A stretch of 64,000 bases of DNA, taken from the NCBI RefSeq assembly GCF_003574315.2, contig NZ_AP025739.1, positions 2,480,001 through 2,544,000 on the forward strand, read 5' to 3'. This DNA is from Capsulimonas corticalis (lineage in GTDB: Bacteria; Armatimonadota; Armatimonadia; Armatimonadales; Capsulimonadaceae). The stretch's first letter is position 1, and each line of letters starts with the position of its first letter. The notes beneath the pieces were generated by a model. The model made no database searches, had not been told where the DNA came from, and saw nothing but the letters and a program-made list of their open reading frames with translations. Shown here piece by piece: positions 25,805-33,796 of this stretch. The translations under genes and the position numbers were made by a program.

Positions 25805-26242
25805 TCATTGTTTATCCTGATGGTTATGGTCGTCCCCGCGAGCCCATGATTGCTTCGGATGTTTGCGCGGCGCTCCCTGCGCCGATGGATGCTTCGAGGA
25901 CGAGGCTTGAGAGCTATTCTTGTTCGGAGTGGTCTGAATCGGGCGCCCCACGATGGATTGTGACGCGGCGTAGCTGAAAAACCACATCCCCGCAATTACG
26001 GCGACGATTGACAATCCCGTGGTAATGCGCAGGAACTTAGAGCGCGTGATAAAGATCGAATAGACAAGCCCGCCCAGGAACGATGTCAATTCGAGAATAA
26101 TGATCCAAACGGTCTTCTTGGATTTTGAGAACTCATCGGTAATGGCGCAGTCGATCAAGCAGTGCAGCGAATGTCCGAAGATAAAGACAAAAATGAAAGC
26201 GACCGCCAAATATGCAAGCGGCGTGGTGAAGATTTGCGTCAT
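25805..26242 (-). CDS. Small membrane protein with His-rich tail
   Basis: The 145-residue product has three or four membrane segments: LAYLAVAFIFVFIFGHSLHCL, VWIIILELTSFLGGLVYSIF and ITTGLSIVAVIAGMWFFSYA. The tail is hydrophilic and rich in Ser, Lys and His (NKNSSQASSSKHPSAQ... DDHNHQDK). The N-terminal region resembles PLDc_N-like small membrane proteins (GGLVYSIF). Function unknown. It begins 7 bases after the NHL gene's stop and is likely its co-transcribed partner. Confidence 0.75.
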   Translation of the reverse strand: MTQIFTTPLAYLAVAFIFVFIFGHSLHCLIDCAITDEFSKSKKTVWIIILELTSFLGGLVYSIFITRSKFLRITTGLSIVAVIAGMWFFSYAASQSIVGRPIQTTPNKNSSQASSSKHPSAQGAPRKHPKQSWARGDDHNHQDKQ

Positions 26243-26248
26243 ATCGGG

Positions 26249-27247
26249 TTAATCGCCACCTCGCCGGAACACCTGGATTTCTCGGTTCGTCGTAATGTAG
26301 ACGTCGCCGTGAGCGCCAATAGCCATGGCGTTTGGCCGCTGGACGGGAAACGCGGCGATGCGCTTTCCGTTCCTGTCGTAGACTCGAACGCGGTTTGTTC
26401 CGTAGGTCGCCGGGTTCGGCCCCACTTCGTACACGTCTCGGACCGACTCCGCGACATAAAGGCGCCCGGATGTTTGATCCGTGGCGATCCCCACAATCGA
26501 CCCCGCGATGTCGGGCGAAACGTGCTTTCCGACCCTCCCATGAACATCTATACGGACGATCACATCCTCGACCACTTCCCCGGACGCCGGCGGACCCGCG
26601 AGGCGCTTGCGCCGGGTATCCCATGTCGCCTCTGCCCAGTACCCTTGCCGATCCGCGCTGAGATGTGTCGCGCCGCTGGTCTGGAACGTTGGACCAATCG
26701 AACGGGGGCGCCGCAGCGCAGCCGAATAGCGGACGAGCCGTCGCCCCGTCGCCGCCGGCAGCACAAGGATAATTCCGCCGCCGGGAGCGCTCGCGGCGCC
26801 GAAGATCCCGGAGTTTTCGGAGAGACGCAGTTCATTTCGAAAATGACCGTCACGATCGAACCGCTCGACGCGCGGCGGGCCGGACATTTCCGGGCCGCCG
26901 CCGATCCCGGACGATTTCTCATGATAACCCGTGTCGGTGACATAAACGTCGCCCGCCCCATCCGCCACGACAAAGTTGGCGCTGAGCAGCTTCCCCGGTC
27001 CGCGTCCAAGCCCGCCGAAACGCCCGAGAAATCGACCGCGACCGTCGAACATGGAAACCGAGCTTCGATTGTGATCCGTCACATACACACGTCCCGTCGC
27101 CCGGTCGACCGCGATCCCCCACGGCTGGCCGAAACGGCCCTGACCAAACGCACGAACCCGTTGGCGCGCCGGCCGCGCCGACGCAGGGATCGTCCCCACA
27201 AGGCACAGTCCAATTCCAATAGTACATAAAGCCAGAATACGCCCCAT
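26249..27247 (-). CDS. Secreted NHL-repeat beta-propeller protein
   Basis: The ATG at 27247 gives 332 residues with a signal peptide (MGRILALCTIGIGLCLVGTIPASA). NHL-type repeats follow: QPWGIAVDRATGRVYVTDHNRSSVSMFD, KLLSANFVVADGAGDVYVTDTGYH, IVGIATDQTSGRLYVAESVRDV and RPNAMAIGAHGDVYITTN. They form a propeller whose role is normally binding. A TTG 21 bases earlier overlaps the DUF302 gene's stop and would add seven residues. With the DUF302 gene before and a membrane protein after it, all in the same direction, this is probably a three-gene unit. Confidence 0.82.
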   Translation of the reverse strand: MGRILALCTIGIGLCLVGTIPASARPARQRVRAFGQGRFGQPWGIAVDRATGRVYVTDHNRSSVSMFDGRGRFLGRFGGLGRGPGKLLSANFVVADGAGDVYVTDTGYHEKSSGIGGGPEMSGPPRVERFDRDGHFRNELRLSENSGIFGAASAPGGGIILVLPAATGRRLVRYSAALRRPRSIGPTFQTSGATHLSADRQGYWAEATWDTRRKRLAGPPASGEVVEDVIVRIDVHGRVGKHVSPDIAGSIVGIATDQTSGRLYVAESVRDVYEVGPNPATYGTNRVRVYDRNGKRIAAFPVQRPNAMAIGAHGDVYITTNREIQVFRRGGD

Positions 27248-27264
27248 GGTCTCACGTCTCACTC

Positions 27265-27672
27265 TCAAGGCTGACCTTCACGGCGGATCGCCGCCTCAAT
27301 CAGCGCGGCAGTGGGGCCGAAGGGCGGCGCCGGCAGCCCGTGCCGCTGCTGGAGATACTCGGGGCTATTGTAACTGACCCAAACCACTCCCTCGGCGTCC
27401 TCCCAGACAAGCGCCTTCAGCGGCAAGTCGATCGCCAGCGACGGATACTCGACCATCAGCGGCGTTCCCGCCGCCGGATTGCCGAAGAGAACCAATTCCA
27501 TCGGCCGCATCTCCAAACCGCTCTTGCGCGCGGCCTCCGCCTGATCAATCCGGGCGAAGATCTGCATCCCGTGAGATTGAAAGGCTTCGATGAGGCGGTC
27601 AGTGGTCATCGAAACAGAATCCGCGCTTTGTTTGTTTACTAGTCCATGATCATCGTTAGCAAGCATGTGCAT
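27265..27672 (-). CDS. DUF302 family protein
   Basis: This 135-residue protein shows the DUF302 pattern: SVSMTTDRLIEAFQSHGMQIFARIDQAEAARKSGLEMRPMELVLFGNPAAGTPLM, followed by SLAIDLPLKALVWEDAEGVVWVSYNSPEYL. It is soluble, with no signal peptide. The family is often fused to or near redox and stress proteins, and its role is not known. AGGAG precedes the ATG. The gene starts 12 bases after the stop of the gyrase-B-like gene. Confidence 0.88.
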   Translation of the reverse strand: MHMLANDDHGLVNKQSADSVSMTTDRLIEAFQSHGMQIFARIDQAEAARKSGLEMRPMELVLFGNPAAGTPLMVEYPSLAIDLPLKALVWEDAEGVVWVSYNSPEYLQQRHGLPAPPFGPTAALIEAAIRREGQP

Positions 27673-27684
27673 ATTTCTCCTGCG

Positions 27685-28770
27685 TCATGTATATTCCAAT
27701 GTTCGTTTCAGACGCTCATCGGACTCCCAATGATCTGTGATTGTTTTGCGGACAAAGGATGCAATTTGTGCTTGAATTCCTTCATTGCCAAGCTCCGATC
27801 TGGTCGGGCCGAAATACTGAGGGCAGCGAATCCGAACTGAGATTGCCGCAGTATAACCAGGTCCGGCAAGATCTCGGTCGCGTCTCTCATTGAGATCGTT
27901 AATTTCCGCCATGACCTCCTGAAATCCTTGATGAAAACCTATGGCATGCGTCCCGCCGCCATAGGTAAAGTTCAGATTCGCGGCGGACATGATCGTCACG
28001 CCTGGCTCTCGGTGGAATTGCAGAGCAAAGTCAATCTCTATGGCGTCGCCATTCGTGTCTTGTTGCGTAGATTGACCGCGAATGGTCTTTCCCTCCGGAG
28101 TGTAGGGCGCATTCAGATACGAAACAAGATGGGCAACGCCATGCTCGTGTTTGTATGTCTCCGGCTGTTTTCCGCGGACTTGATCGTGAAAATGATAGGC
28201 GGCTTCGCGCAGCAGCGGTCCGGTCGTTGCGAGAAATCGCTCCACATCGTCGGGCGAGATCTGAGATGCACCGAAGATCTCGGGATCCGGCATCCAATGA
28301 AATGTGATTTCATCGCAGTCAATCAGATCGAATGGGGATGATTGAGTGACAGGCGTCCCGCGCTCCCATCGAAATGAATGTTCGATCTTTCCACGCTTGA
28401 CAGAAATCGTAAGCCACTGGGAGAGACTATTGACCAACGAAAGGCCGATGGTAGAATCTCCCAAACGATAGTCTTTTGTTTCCGGCCAGAGATTAAGATC
28501 TTGCGCCAGTGACTGAACCGATCTTGTTTGAGTGGTCGGCCGCGTTCTCATTTCGTCCGGACGAGCATTCCGTCCCGTCATGGAAATGGAATGGTCGGGG
28601 TGAAGGACAATGTCCAGATCGGAAAAGGCTCCGGAAAATACTTCATTGGCAAAATAGCAATGGACGATGGACAGCAAATGGAAGACGCCGCGATGATCTG
28701 TATAGCCAACATACATTAACGGCCGTCTCCGCACGTGTTCGATTGTCTCTCGATAGTCGGGTTTACTCAT
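27685..28770 (-). CDS. Gyrase-B-like protein lacking ATP-site residues and TOPRIM domain
   Basis: The 361-residue product aligns from end to end with the GHKL ATPase and transducer domains of GyrB. It shares RETIEHVRRRPLMYVGYTD with GyrB's AVRKRPGMYIG, then IGLSLVNSLSQWLTISV with GVSVVNALSQ, GVAHLVSYLN with GIKAFVEYLN, FTYGGGTHAIGFHQGF with PQRDGGTHLAGFRAA, and TAAISVRI...PTRSELGN with AVVSVKV...QTKDKL. The N-box Glu/Asn of EVVDNAIDE, the DDGRGIP loop and the GLHGVG loop are all replaced, and QTK reads PTR. No TOPRIM or tail follows. ATPase activity is unlikely. The ATG overlaps the upstream SUKH gene (ATGA). Confidence 0.75.
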   Translation of the reverse strand: MSKPDYRETIEHVRRRPLMYVGYTDHRGVFHLLSIVHCYFANEVFSGAFSDLDIVLHPDHSISMTGRNARPDEMRTRPTTQTRSVQSLAQDLNLWPETKDYRLGDSTIGLSLVNSLSQWLTISVKRGKIEHSFRWERGTPVTQSSPFDLIDCDEITFHWMPDPEIFGASQISPDDVERFLATTGPLLREAAYHFHDQVRGKQPETYKHEHGVAHLVSYLNAPYTPEGKTIRGQSTQQDTNGDAIEIDFALQFHREPGVTIMSAANLNFTYGGGTHAIGFHQGFQEVMAEINDLNERRDRDLAGPGYTAAISVRIRCPQYFGPTRSELGNEGIQAQIASFVRKTITDHWESDERLKRTLEYT

Positions 28771-29897
28771 AATGTCTTGTTTATCCGAGACCTTTCCGAT
28801 GTCTCGGAGCTTCCGACGCCTTCGAGACGTTGCAGGCATTCGGTGAAGTTCGCGGCGTACGGCTCAAAATAGTTCATTTCGTGAAGATAGATGACGACGG
28901 AGGGCTCGGTTACGTCGCCGCTAAAGTCAAAGCAAAGACAGTCGCCGTGCAGCGTCTCGGCAAACATGACGCCGTCGATCTCGTTTGTTTCTTCATCCTC
29001 CGATCTCAATACGCCACGGCGATAATGGACGTAATCGAGATCGCTGGGCTCAAGCAATTGAACGGTGAAGCCTTCTTGTTCATCCACATGGAAGTACGAT
29101 TTCGGCCCGTGCGCTGTGACAAACTCAAGATAGGAGCGCGGCGGGGCGGGGCGATTCGAAGCCTGGCCCGAGTAGATCGTCGCAAGGCTGCTGCGTTTAC
29201 TCTCCGACGGCGGTTCCGTGCGCCGCCCCTGTTCGATCAGCAGCGCTCTCTTCTTGGCAATCCATTGCTGGTCCGCGGATGTTGGCTTGGTCTCCGATCC
29301 GCAGGTCGCCTCTACCAGACCTTTGAGCTTAAGCTGCTTTAGCAGATGATATAGTCTGGGTGAAATCAGCAGATGCCGATAAATCCAATCTTGCTCCGTC
29401 CAATCTTTCGACCACTCCCGAACGCTGGAGCTCCAATGCGCCGCCTTGAAAATCTCCGCGTCGCCGGAGACTGGAGCAAGCGTTTGGGAATAATCGTATT
29501 GTGAACCCCAATGCGCGGACTTTGGCTCGCCGCATGCGGAGCATCGTTCGATATCCGCCTTCGCTTGTCCGGTATCGATCCATCCATTGGGAACGGCTAA
29601 AAACCAGGAGGATTGCTCGCCAGTTTTGCGCAGGACCGTCGGATAAAAAGCGCATTGACCGGGAATGACGATTTCCAGAACGTCCTTGGCGCGCTGCCTG
29701 ACGAGGAAATTGCCTAATTCGGCGGGGGCCAGGTCGTTTGGATTTTTCGTTCTGGCGTCAATCAAGCGATACGGCTGCGGTACGAAATCGATATCTGGGA
29801 AATGGCATCGCTCACATCGCTGCGGGAGAGGGTTGACGAGTACGCTGTTCCGCGAATCCATGCGCGTGTCGGAGCCCGTGAGGGAAAGATATGTCAT
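28767..29897 (-). CDS. Two-domain protein: CxxC domain and SUKH (SMI1/KNR4) domain
   Basis: This 376-residue protein has a N-terminal domain with CERCH (residue 28) and CSACG (near 139), resembling the double-CXXCG proteins of myxobacteria and possibly binding zinc. From about residue 255 comes a SUKH-type domain: PPRSYLEFVTAHGPKSYFHV, EIDGVMFAETLHGDCLCFDFSG and YFEPYAANFTECLQRL. SUKH proteins commonly neutralise nuclease or other toxins, and no toxin gene is seen beside it. It overlaps the acetyltransferase stop and the gyrase-like start, each by ATGA, so the three are translated together. Confidence 0.72.
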   Translation of the reverse strand: MTYLSLTGSDTRMDSRNSVLVNPLPQRCERCHFPDIDFVPQPYRLIDARTKNPNDLAPAELGNFLVRQRAKDVLEIVIPGQCAFYPTVLRKTGEQSSWFLAVPNGWIDTGQAKADIERCSACGEPKSAHWGSQYDYSQTLAPVSGDAEIFKAAHWSSSVREWSKDWTEQDWIYRHLLISPRLYHLLKQLKLKGLVEATCGSETKPTSADQQWIAKKRALLIEQGRRTEPPSESKRSSLATIYSGQASNRPAPPRSYLEFVTAHGPKSYFHVDEQEGFTVQLLEPSDLDYVHYRRGVLRSEDEETNEIDGVMFAETLHGDCLCFDFSGDVTEPSVVIYLHEMNYFEPYAANFTECLQRLEGVGSSETSERSRINKTL

Positions 29898-30394
29898 TCG
29901 GCTTGTCCTGAAATCTCCGAAGAGTCGAATAGCAGCAAAGGCCCCGTGTCGGCCCGGCTTTCCTCGTACGCTCCGTGTGAATACTCCCCGATCACTCGCT
30001 TCCAGAACTGCTGGGCAGGCAGATTGTTCGCCTCCTGGGAGACGCTCCAGCGGCCATGGAATCTATCGAACAACTGGCGGGCCGCCGCGCGGCCAACGCC
30101 CGCGCGGCGATATTTTCGAAGGACGAAAAATTCGGCCATGCTGTATACCGCCGGCCCGGGCGGGGAATCGAGCGTCCGGACGAGGGCAAAGCCGGCCAAA
30201 GCGTCGCTAACGCGAATAAAGAAGGCGTATCGGCCTTCTTCCGTCCAGTAGTGGTCCAAATATCGGTAGCCGTAAAGCCCCTGGGCGTCGAGGTCACGGT
30301 GGTCGAACTCGCTGGCGTCGTACTCGTAAAGCTCTAGCAGGCGCCTCAGAACCGGCTTCATCGTGTAAGCGGCGGGGACGACTTGGATGTTCAT
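29894..30394 (-). CDS. GNAT family N-acetyltransferase
   Basis: The 166-residue protein has the GNAT core. FALVRTLDSPPGPAVYSMAEFFVLRKYRRAGVGRAAARQLFDRF carries the acetyl-CoA loop (RxxGxG/A), and an aromatic-rich N-terminal half (LYEYDASEFD...YLDHYWTEEGRYAFFIR) probably forms the substrate side. The C-terminal portion ends with EYSHGAYEESRADTGPLLLFDS. The acceptor is unknown. The start lies 10 bases after the thioredoxin-like gene's stop and its stop overlaps the SUKH gene. Confidence 0.85.
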   Translation of the reverse strand: MNIQVVPAAYTMKPVLRRLLELYEYDASEFDHRDLDAQGLYGYRYLDHYWTEEGRYAFFIRVSDALAGFALVRTLDSPPGPAVYSMAEFFVLRKYRRAGVGRAAARQLFDRFHGRWSVSQEANNLPAQQFWKRVIGEYSHGAYEESRADTGPLLLFDSSEISGQAE

Positions 30395-30404
30395 CGTGTC
30401 TCGA

Positions 30405-31268
30405 TTATTTGTAAATCATGACGACGCGGGCGGTGAAGCTTTTGCCGACGCCGTGGTCCACGCCGATGACATTGACGTGCGCGCCGATATCGATGCTGGT
30501 CTGCGTGGCGTCGGTTTTTCCGGTTTGCAGGCGCGTGGTCTTCGTGATGAGGATTTTCTTCTTGCGCGGCTTGTCGAACTCCTCCACCTCGCCGGTCGGA
30601 TGCAAAATGGCGGTTGCGTCCATCTGCAAGGTAAGGTTGTCGTCGGATTTTCCGGTGATGACGCCCGTGAAGGCCCGCTCGCCGTCCTGAAGCGACGATC
30701 GGAGCGCGCTCAGCCGCTCCGGTTTGACGCGCTCCGTTTCCGTCTGCGCGCCCAGCGCGCGGATCGCCGTGACGATCTCCTGTTCGCTCATCGTGACGTG
30801 GCCGTCGGCGATACTCCCGTTTTGATCGATGATATACGTCGTGGGAATCCCCCAGACGTGATAATCGTCCATGATCGGACTGTACTTGTCGGAATCGCCG
30901 CTGGTGTCCAGGGCGTAGTTGAACGTATAGGGGTGCGAGCGGATCCACTTGCTGGCGTCGTCGGGCGAATCCTGCACGCAAAGAGCCAGCACGACGATGT
31001 CGGACTTGTACTGATCCAGAATGCTTTGCAGATGCGGCATCGCCGCGTTGCAGGGCGGACACCAGGACGCCCAGAAATCCAGCACGACGATCTTGCCGCG
31101 ATAGTCGGCAAGGTGGACCTTCGCCCCCGTCCAGCCGGCCACCGTGAAGTCGGGGGCGAGAACGCCCGCCGGCAGCGGCGGCATTTCATCCCGTTTCGCC
31201 AATGTGGGCGCGACCGCCAGCAGCGTGAGCGCGAGCGCCGGTAAAAGGGCGCGCAAAGATCGGTTCAT
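30405..31268 (-). CDS. Exported TlpA-like thioredoxin family protein
   Basis: A signal peptide (MNRSLRALLPALALTLLAVAPTLA) precedes a TlpA/ResA-like domain with redox motif FWASWCPPCNAAMPHL (near residue 66) and the cis-Pro strand VWGIPTTYIIDQNG. These periplasmic proteins reduce disulfides, for example in cytochrome c assembly. The last about 100 residues (ERAFTGVITGKSDDNLTLQMDATAILHP...VNVIGVDHG) form a separate beta-rich domain that I cannot name. A good sigma-70 promoter lies upstream (31336-31364). It may head the transcript that continues into the GNAT, SUKH and gyrase-like genes. Confidence 0.88.
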   Translation of the reverse strand: MNRSLRALLPALALTLLAVAPTLAKRDEMPPLPAGVLAPDFTVAGWTGAKVHLADYRGKIVVLDFWASWCPPCNAAMPHLQSILDQYKSDIVVLALCVQDSPDDASKWIRSHPYTFNYALDTSGDSDKYSPIMDDYHVWGIPTTYIIDQNGSIADGHVTMSEQEIVTAIRALGAQTETERVKPERLSALRSSLQDGERAFTGVITGKSDDNLTLQMDATAILHPTGEVEEFDKPRKKKILITKTTRLQTGKTDATQTSIDIGAHVNVIGVDHGVGKSFTARVVMIYK

Positions 31269-31335
31269 GAAGAAACTCCTGTCACGTCAAAGCAGGGGAG
31301 GGCGGGCGCGGACAGATGTCCGTCACTGTGATTTC

Positions 31336-31364
31336 ACTATACAGGGCGGGCTGGGATCTGTCAA
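31336..31364 (-). promoter_or_regulatory. Sigma-70-type promoter of the TlpA-like gene
   Basis: On the minus strand TTGACA (31359-31364), a 17-base spacer and TATAGT (31336-31341) match the consensus closely. It lies about 68 bases upstream of the ATG at 31268. Confidence 0.7.
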
Positions 31365-31401
31365 CGGAGCCTTTCTTCCTGAAGTCGTCGAATGCCCTGC
31401 G

Positions 31402-32538
31402 TTATGCAGGCGTTTCGGGCTCCTGTGATCGTTCATATCCGCTTGAAATCTGGACGTCACACGTTTCCGCATCTTCCTCCATAAAGCGCAGGAGCCTATG
31501 GCCTTCGGCGGACAATTCTTCTTTCACTGCCTGAGGAAGCGGGGCGAACGGCTTGAGGATCAAGGTCGCCGAACGCTTTTTTCGCTCGGTGGTCCATGTG
31601 CCCGCGACATACCCGTCCACCAGGAACGTCGCCAGGACGCGCAGGTTCTTTGTGACGACGAGCGGGCGATATTCGTCGGCGATGACGCGCGATCGGTCGG
31701 CGTGAGCCAGTAAGGCGCTGTCAAATTCGGGGAGAAAGCGCGCCGGCGCGGCGTCGCCGGCTTCAGGGCGCGGGGCATTGGGAATGTCGAACAGCTCGCG
31801 CTTGCGCTCGTCACGGAAGGCTTGAAGCTGGTGGCGGAGCCTCTCAAAGATCGCCTTGGCGCCCTTGAGTCCGGACCAGGTTTGGAAATCCGCGACGGAG
31901 GCGGGGCCGAACGCCGCGAGGTAACGCAGGGCAAGATCGTCCTGCGCCTCGGCGGGAGAGGGATGAGCGCCGAGCCAGGTCTCCACGAGCGTGAACTGCG
32001 CCGCCGAAGGGTAGCCCCAGGGCGCGTCGGTCGGGGCCATAACCAGGGGAAGGTGCAGGCGGACGGCGTAGGCGAGCGCGCGTGTGTCGCATTCCGGGTC
32101 CGCCGCCGCGTAGGCATTGCGCAGATCGTCAAACGTGCTGGGCGCGTTCCCGAAGAACTCGCGCGCTCCGGCGAGAAGCGCCGCCATGTCCACGTCCGCC
32201 ATCCGATCTTTCAGGACCGACTGCATGCCGCCGGTCAGGACCGGCTGGATCGCGGTGCGCCACTCCAGAAAGTCGCGGGCGCTCATCAAATGAATCGTCG
32301 CGCGCATCATCGTGGCCCGCACGGCCAAACGCGCGCGCAGCAGCGCATTCAGATCCTCGCGCGCAAACGACTCCAGGCGCGTCCACAGCCCCACATACGG
32401 CGGCTTCGCCTCCTGCGCCTGCAAAGCGGCCAGATGCTCGATCGCCGCCAGCGCCGTCGCCGGCTCCCGGCGCAGCAGCCACTGCCGGGCGAGCAGGGCG
32501 CGGTTCAGTTCCGTCTGAGTGATTGTGTCCGCCGGCAT
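31402..32538 (-). CDS. Winged-helix DNA-binding domain protein (AlkZ-like)
   Basis: This 378-residue protein matches the winged-helix (HTH_42, DUF1006) family. LNRALLARQWLL at the start and AIEHLAALQAQEAKPPYVGLWTRLESF near residue 35 are characteristic, as are TIHLMSARDFLEW and RFLPEFDSALLAHADRSRVI. Members such as AlkZ unhook interstrand cross-linked bases, and related ones are DNA repair or resistance proteins. The key catalytic Gln pair (QxQ) of AlkZ appears as QAQ. The ATG at 32538, seven bases after AAGGA, is preferred to one six bases earlier. Confidence 0.85.
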   Translation of the reverse strand: MPADTITQTELNRALLARQWLLRREPATALAAIEHLAALQAQEAKPPYVGLWTRLESFAREDLNALLRARLAVRATMMRATIHLMSARDFLEWRTAIQPVLTGGMQSVLKDRMADVDMAALLAGAREFFGNAPSTFDDLRNAYAAADPECDTRALAYAVRLHLPLVMAPTDAPWGYPSAAQFTLVETWLGAHPSPAEAQDDLALRYLAAFGPASVADFQTWSGLKGAKAIFERLRHQLQAFRDERKRELFDIPNAPRPEAGDAAPARFLPEFDSALLAHADRSRVIADEYRPLVVTKNLRVLATFLVDGYVAGTWTTERKKRSATLILKPFAPLPQAVKEELSAEGHRLLRFMEEDAETCDVQISSGYERSQEPETPA

Positions 32539-32902
32539 GCGCATTCCTTATTCTCTCACCGTTGGGTTTTCTGTATGGAAGCACAGAGTGGAGATCGAGG
32601 AATTAGACATCGGGCAGCCTTGTACCTGCCGGCCCCGGGATGTGGCTGATTTTTGTTACGCTCGCCTTCCTGCTTCAGCTATGGGACGGGAGCTGCAAAG
32701 TGGGTGTAACCAATTATTACGAATAATCGTAGGGGTGTGACTGTAAAAAATACTGTGATTGACGAAAGCTTTCATGGAATATTCGGTCGGGCAGGTGTTG
32801 CCACAAATGCGCGCTATGCTCCGCCGAAGTTCTGACAGCCCTTTTGCGATGCAGAGCAAAGTGATTGTCTGGCGGTAGACGGATTAGAAAAGGAAAGTGA
32901 AC

Positions 32903-33796
32903 ATGAATTCTCTCTTCACGAACAGCCTCAAAACCCTGGCGGCCGGCTTAGTCCTCGCCGCGTCGGCGCACTCAGCGCTGGCGACCGGCCTGGCTCACAC
33001 CTATGTATCCGGCACGGGAAATGACAGCAACGCCGGCGACCGCACCACGCCGTGCGCCACGTTCCAGGCGGCGCTCGCCAACACGCTGCCGGGCGGCGTC
33101 ATCACTGCGCTGGACGCCGGGGATTACGGGCCGGTGAATATTACCCAGGCCGTGACGATTGACGGTTCCGGGGTGCAGGCAAGCATCGTGATCTCCAGCA
33201 GTTCGGGCACAGGCATTACGGTCAATACCGCGTCTTCCGACACGATTATTCTGCGCCACCTCTCGATCACCGGCCTGCCCGGGACATACACCGGGATCAT
33301 CGCCTACGCCGGGAATATGGTTATCGACGACTGCAAGATTTCCGGATTTCCAACTTATGGACTGAAAGTGGGCGGCGTCAGCACGGCGGTGGTGGATAAC
33401 ACGATCATTACCGGCAACTATGAGGGAATTCGGGCGAACAGCACGGGCATGGTGTCCCTGCGCAATGTCACGCTGCAAGGCAACCATAGCGCCCTGGAAT
33501 GCGAAGGGGGACCGCTTGACATCAGTCATTCTCACATTACTCAGAACGTGACGATTGGCCTGTATGCCTTTGGCAGTACGCTGACTGCATCGGACTGCAT
33601 GATTTCTGGAAATGGGACCGGGGTCTTTGCAGACACGAACTCAGTGATCCGTTTGATCGACAACGATATTCTCAACAACACCATTGGCATCGACACGACT
33701 GGCCCCGGCACAGTCTCCACATCCGGCAACAACCACAAGGCGGGCAATGGGACGCCGGGCGCTCCGACCCCCGGCAAAGCCATCGTCCAGCAATAA
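32903..33796 (+). CDS. Secreted right-handed beta-helix protein, copy 1
   Basis: The product has a signal peptide (MNSLFTNSLKTLAAGLVLAASAHSALA) and then repeats typical of a right-handed parallel beta-helix: TIILRHLSITGL, MVIDDCKISGF, TAVVDNTIITGN, SLRNVTLQGN, ISHSHITQN, LTASDCMISGN and VIRLIDNDILNN. Such folds usually bind or cleave polysaccharides, but no catalytic residue is evident. AAGGA precedes the ATG. It is the first of three tandem paralogues whose starts are 955 bases apart. The 358-base interval upstream (32545-32902) holds no gene that I can support. Confidence 0.85.
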   Translation: MNSLFTNSLKTLAAGLVLAASAHSALATGLAHTYVSGTGNDSNAGDRTTPCATFQAALANTLPGGVITALDAGDYGPVNITQAVTIDGSGVQASIVISSSSGTGITVNTASSDTIILRHLSITGLPGTYTGIIAYAGNMVIDDCKISGFPTYGLKVGGVSTAVVDNTIITGNYEGIRANSTGMVSLRNVTLQGNHSALECEGGPLDISHSHITQNVTIGLYAFGSTLTASDCMISGNGTGVFADTNSVIRLIDNDILNNTIGIDTTGPGTVSTSGNNHKAGNGTPGAPTPGKAIVQQ

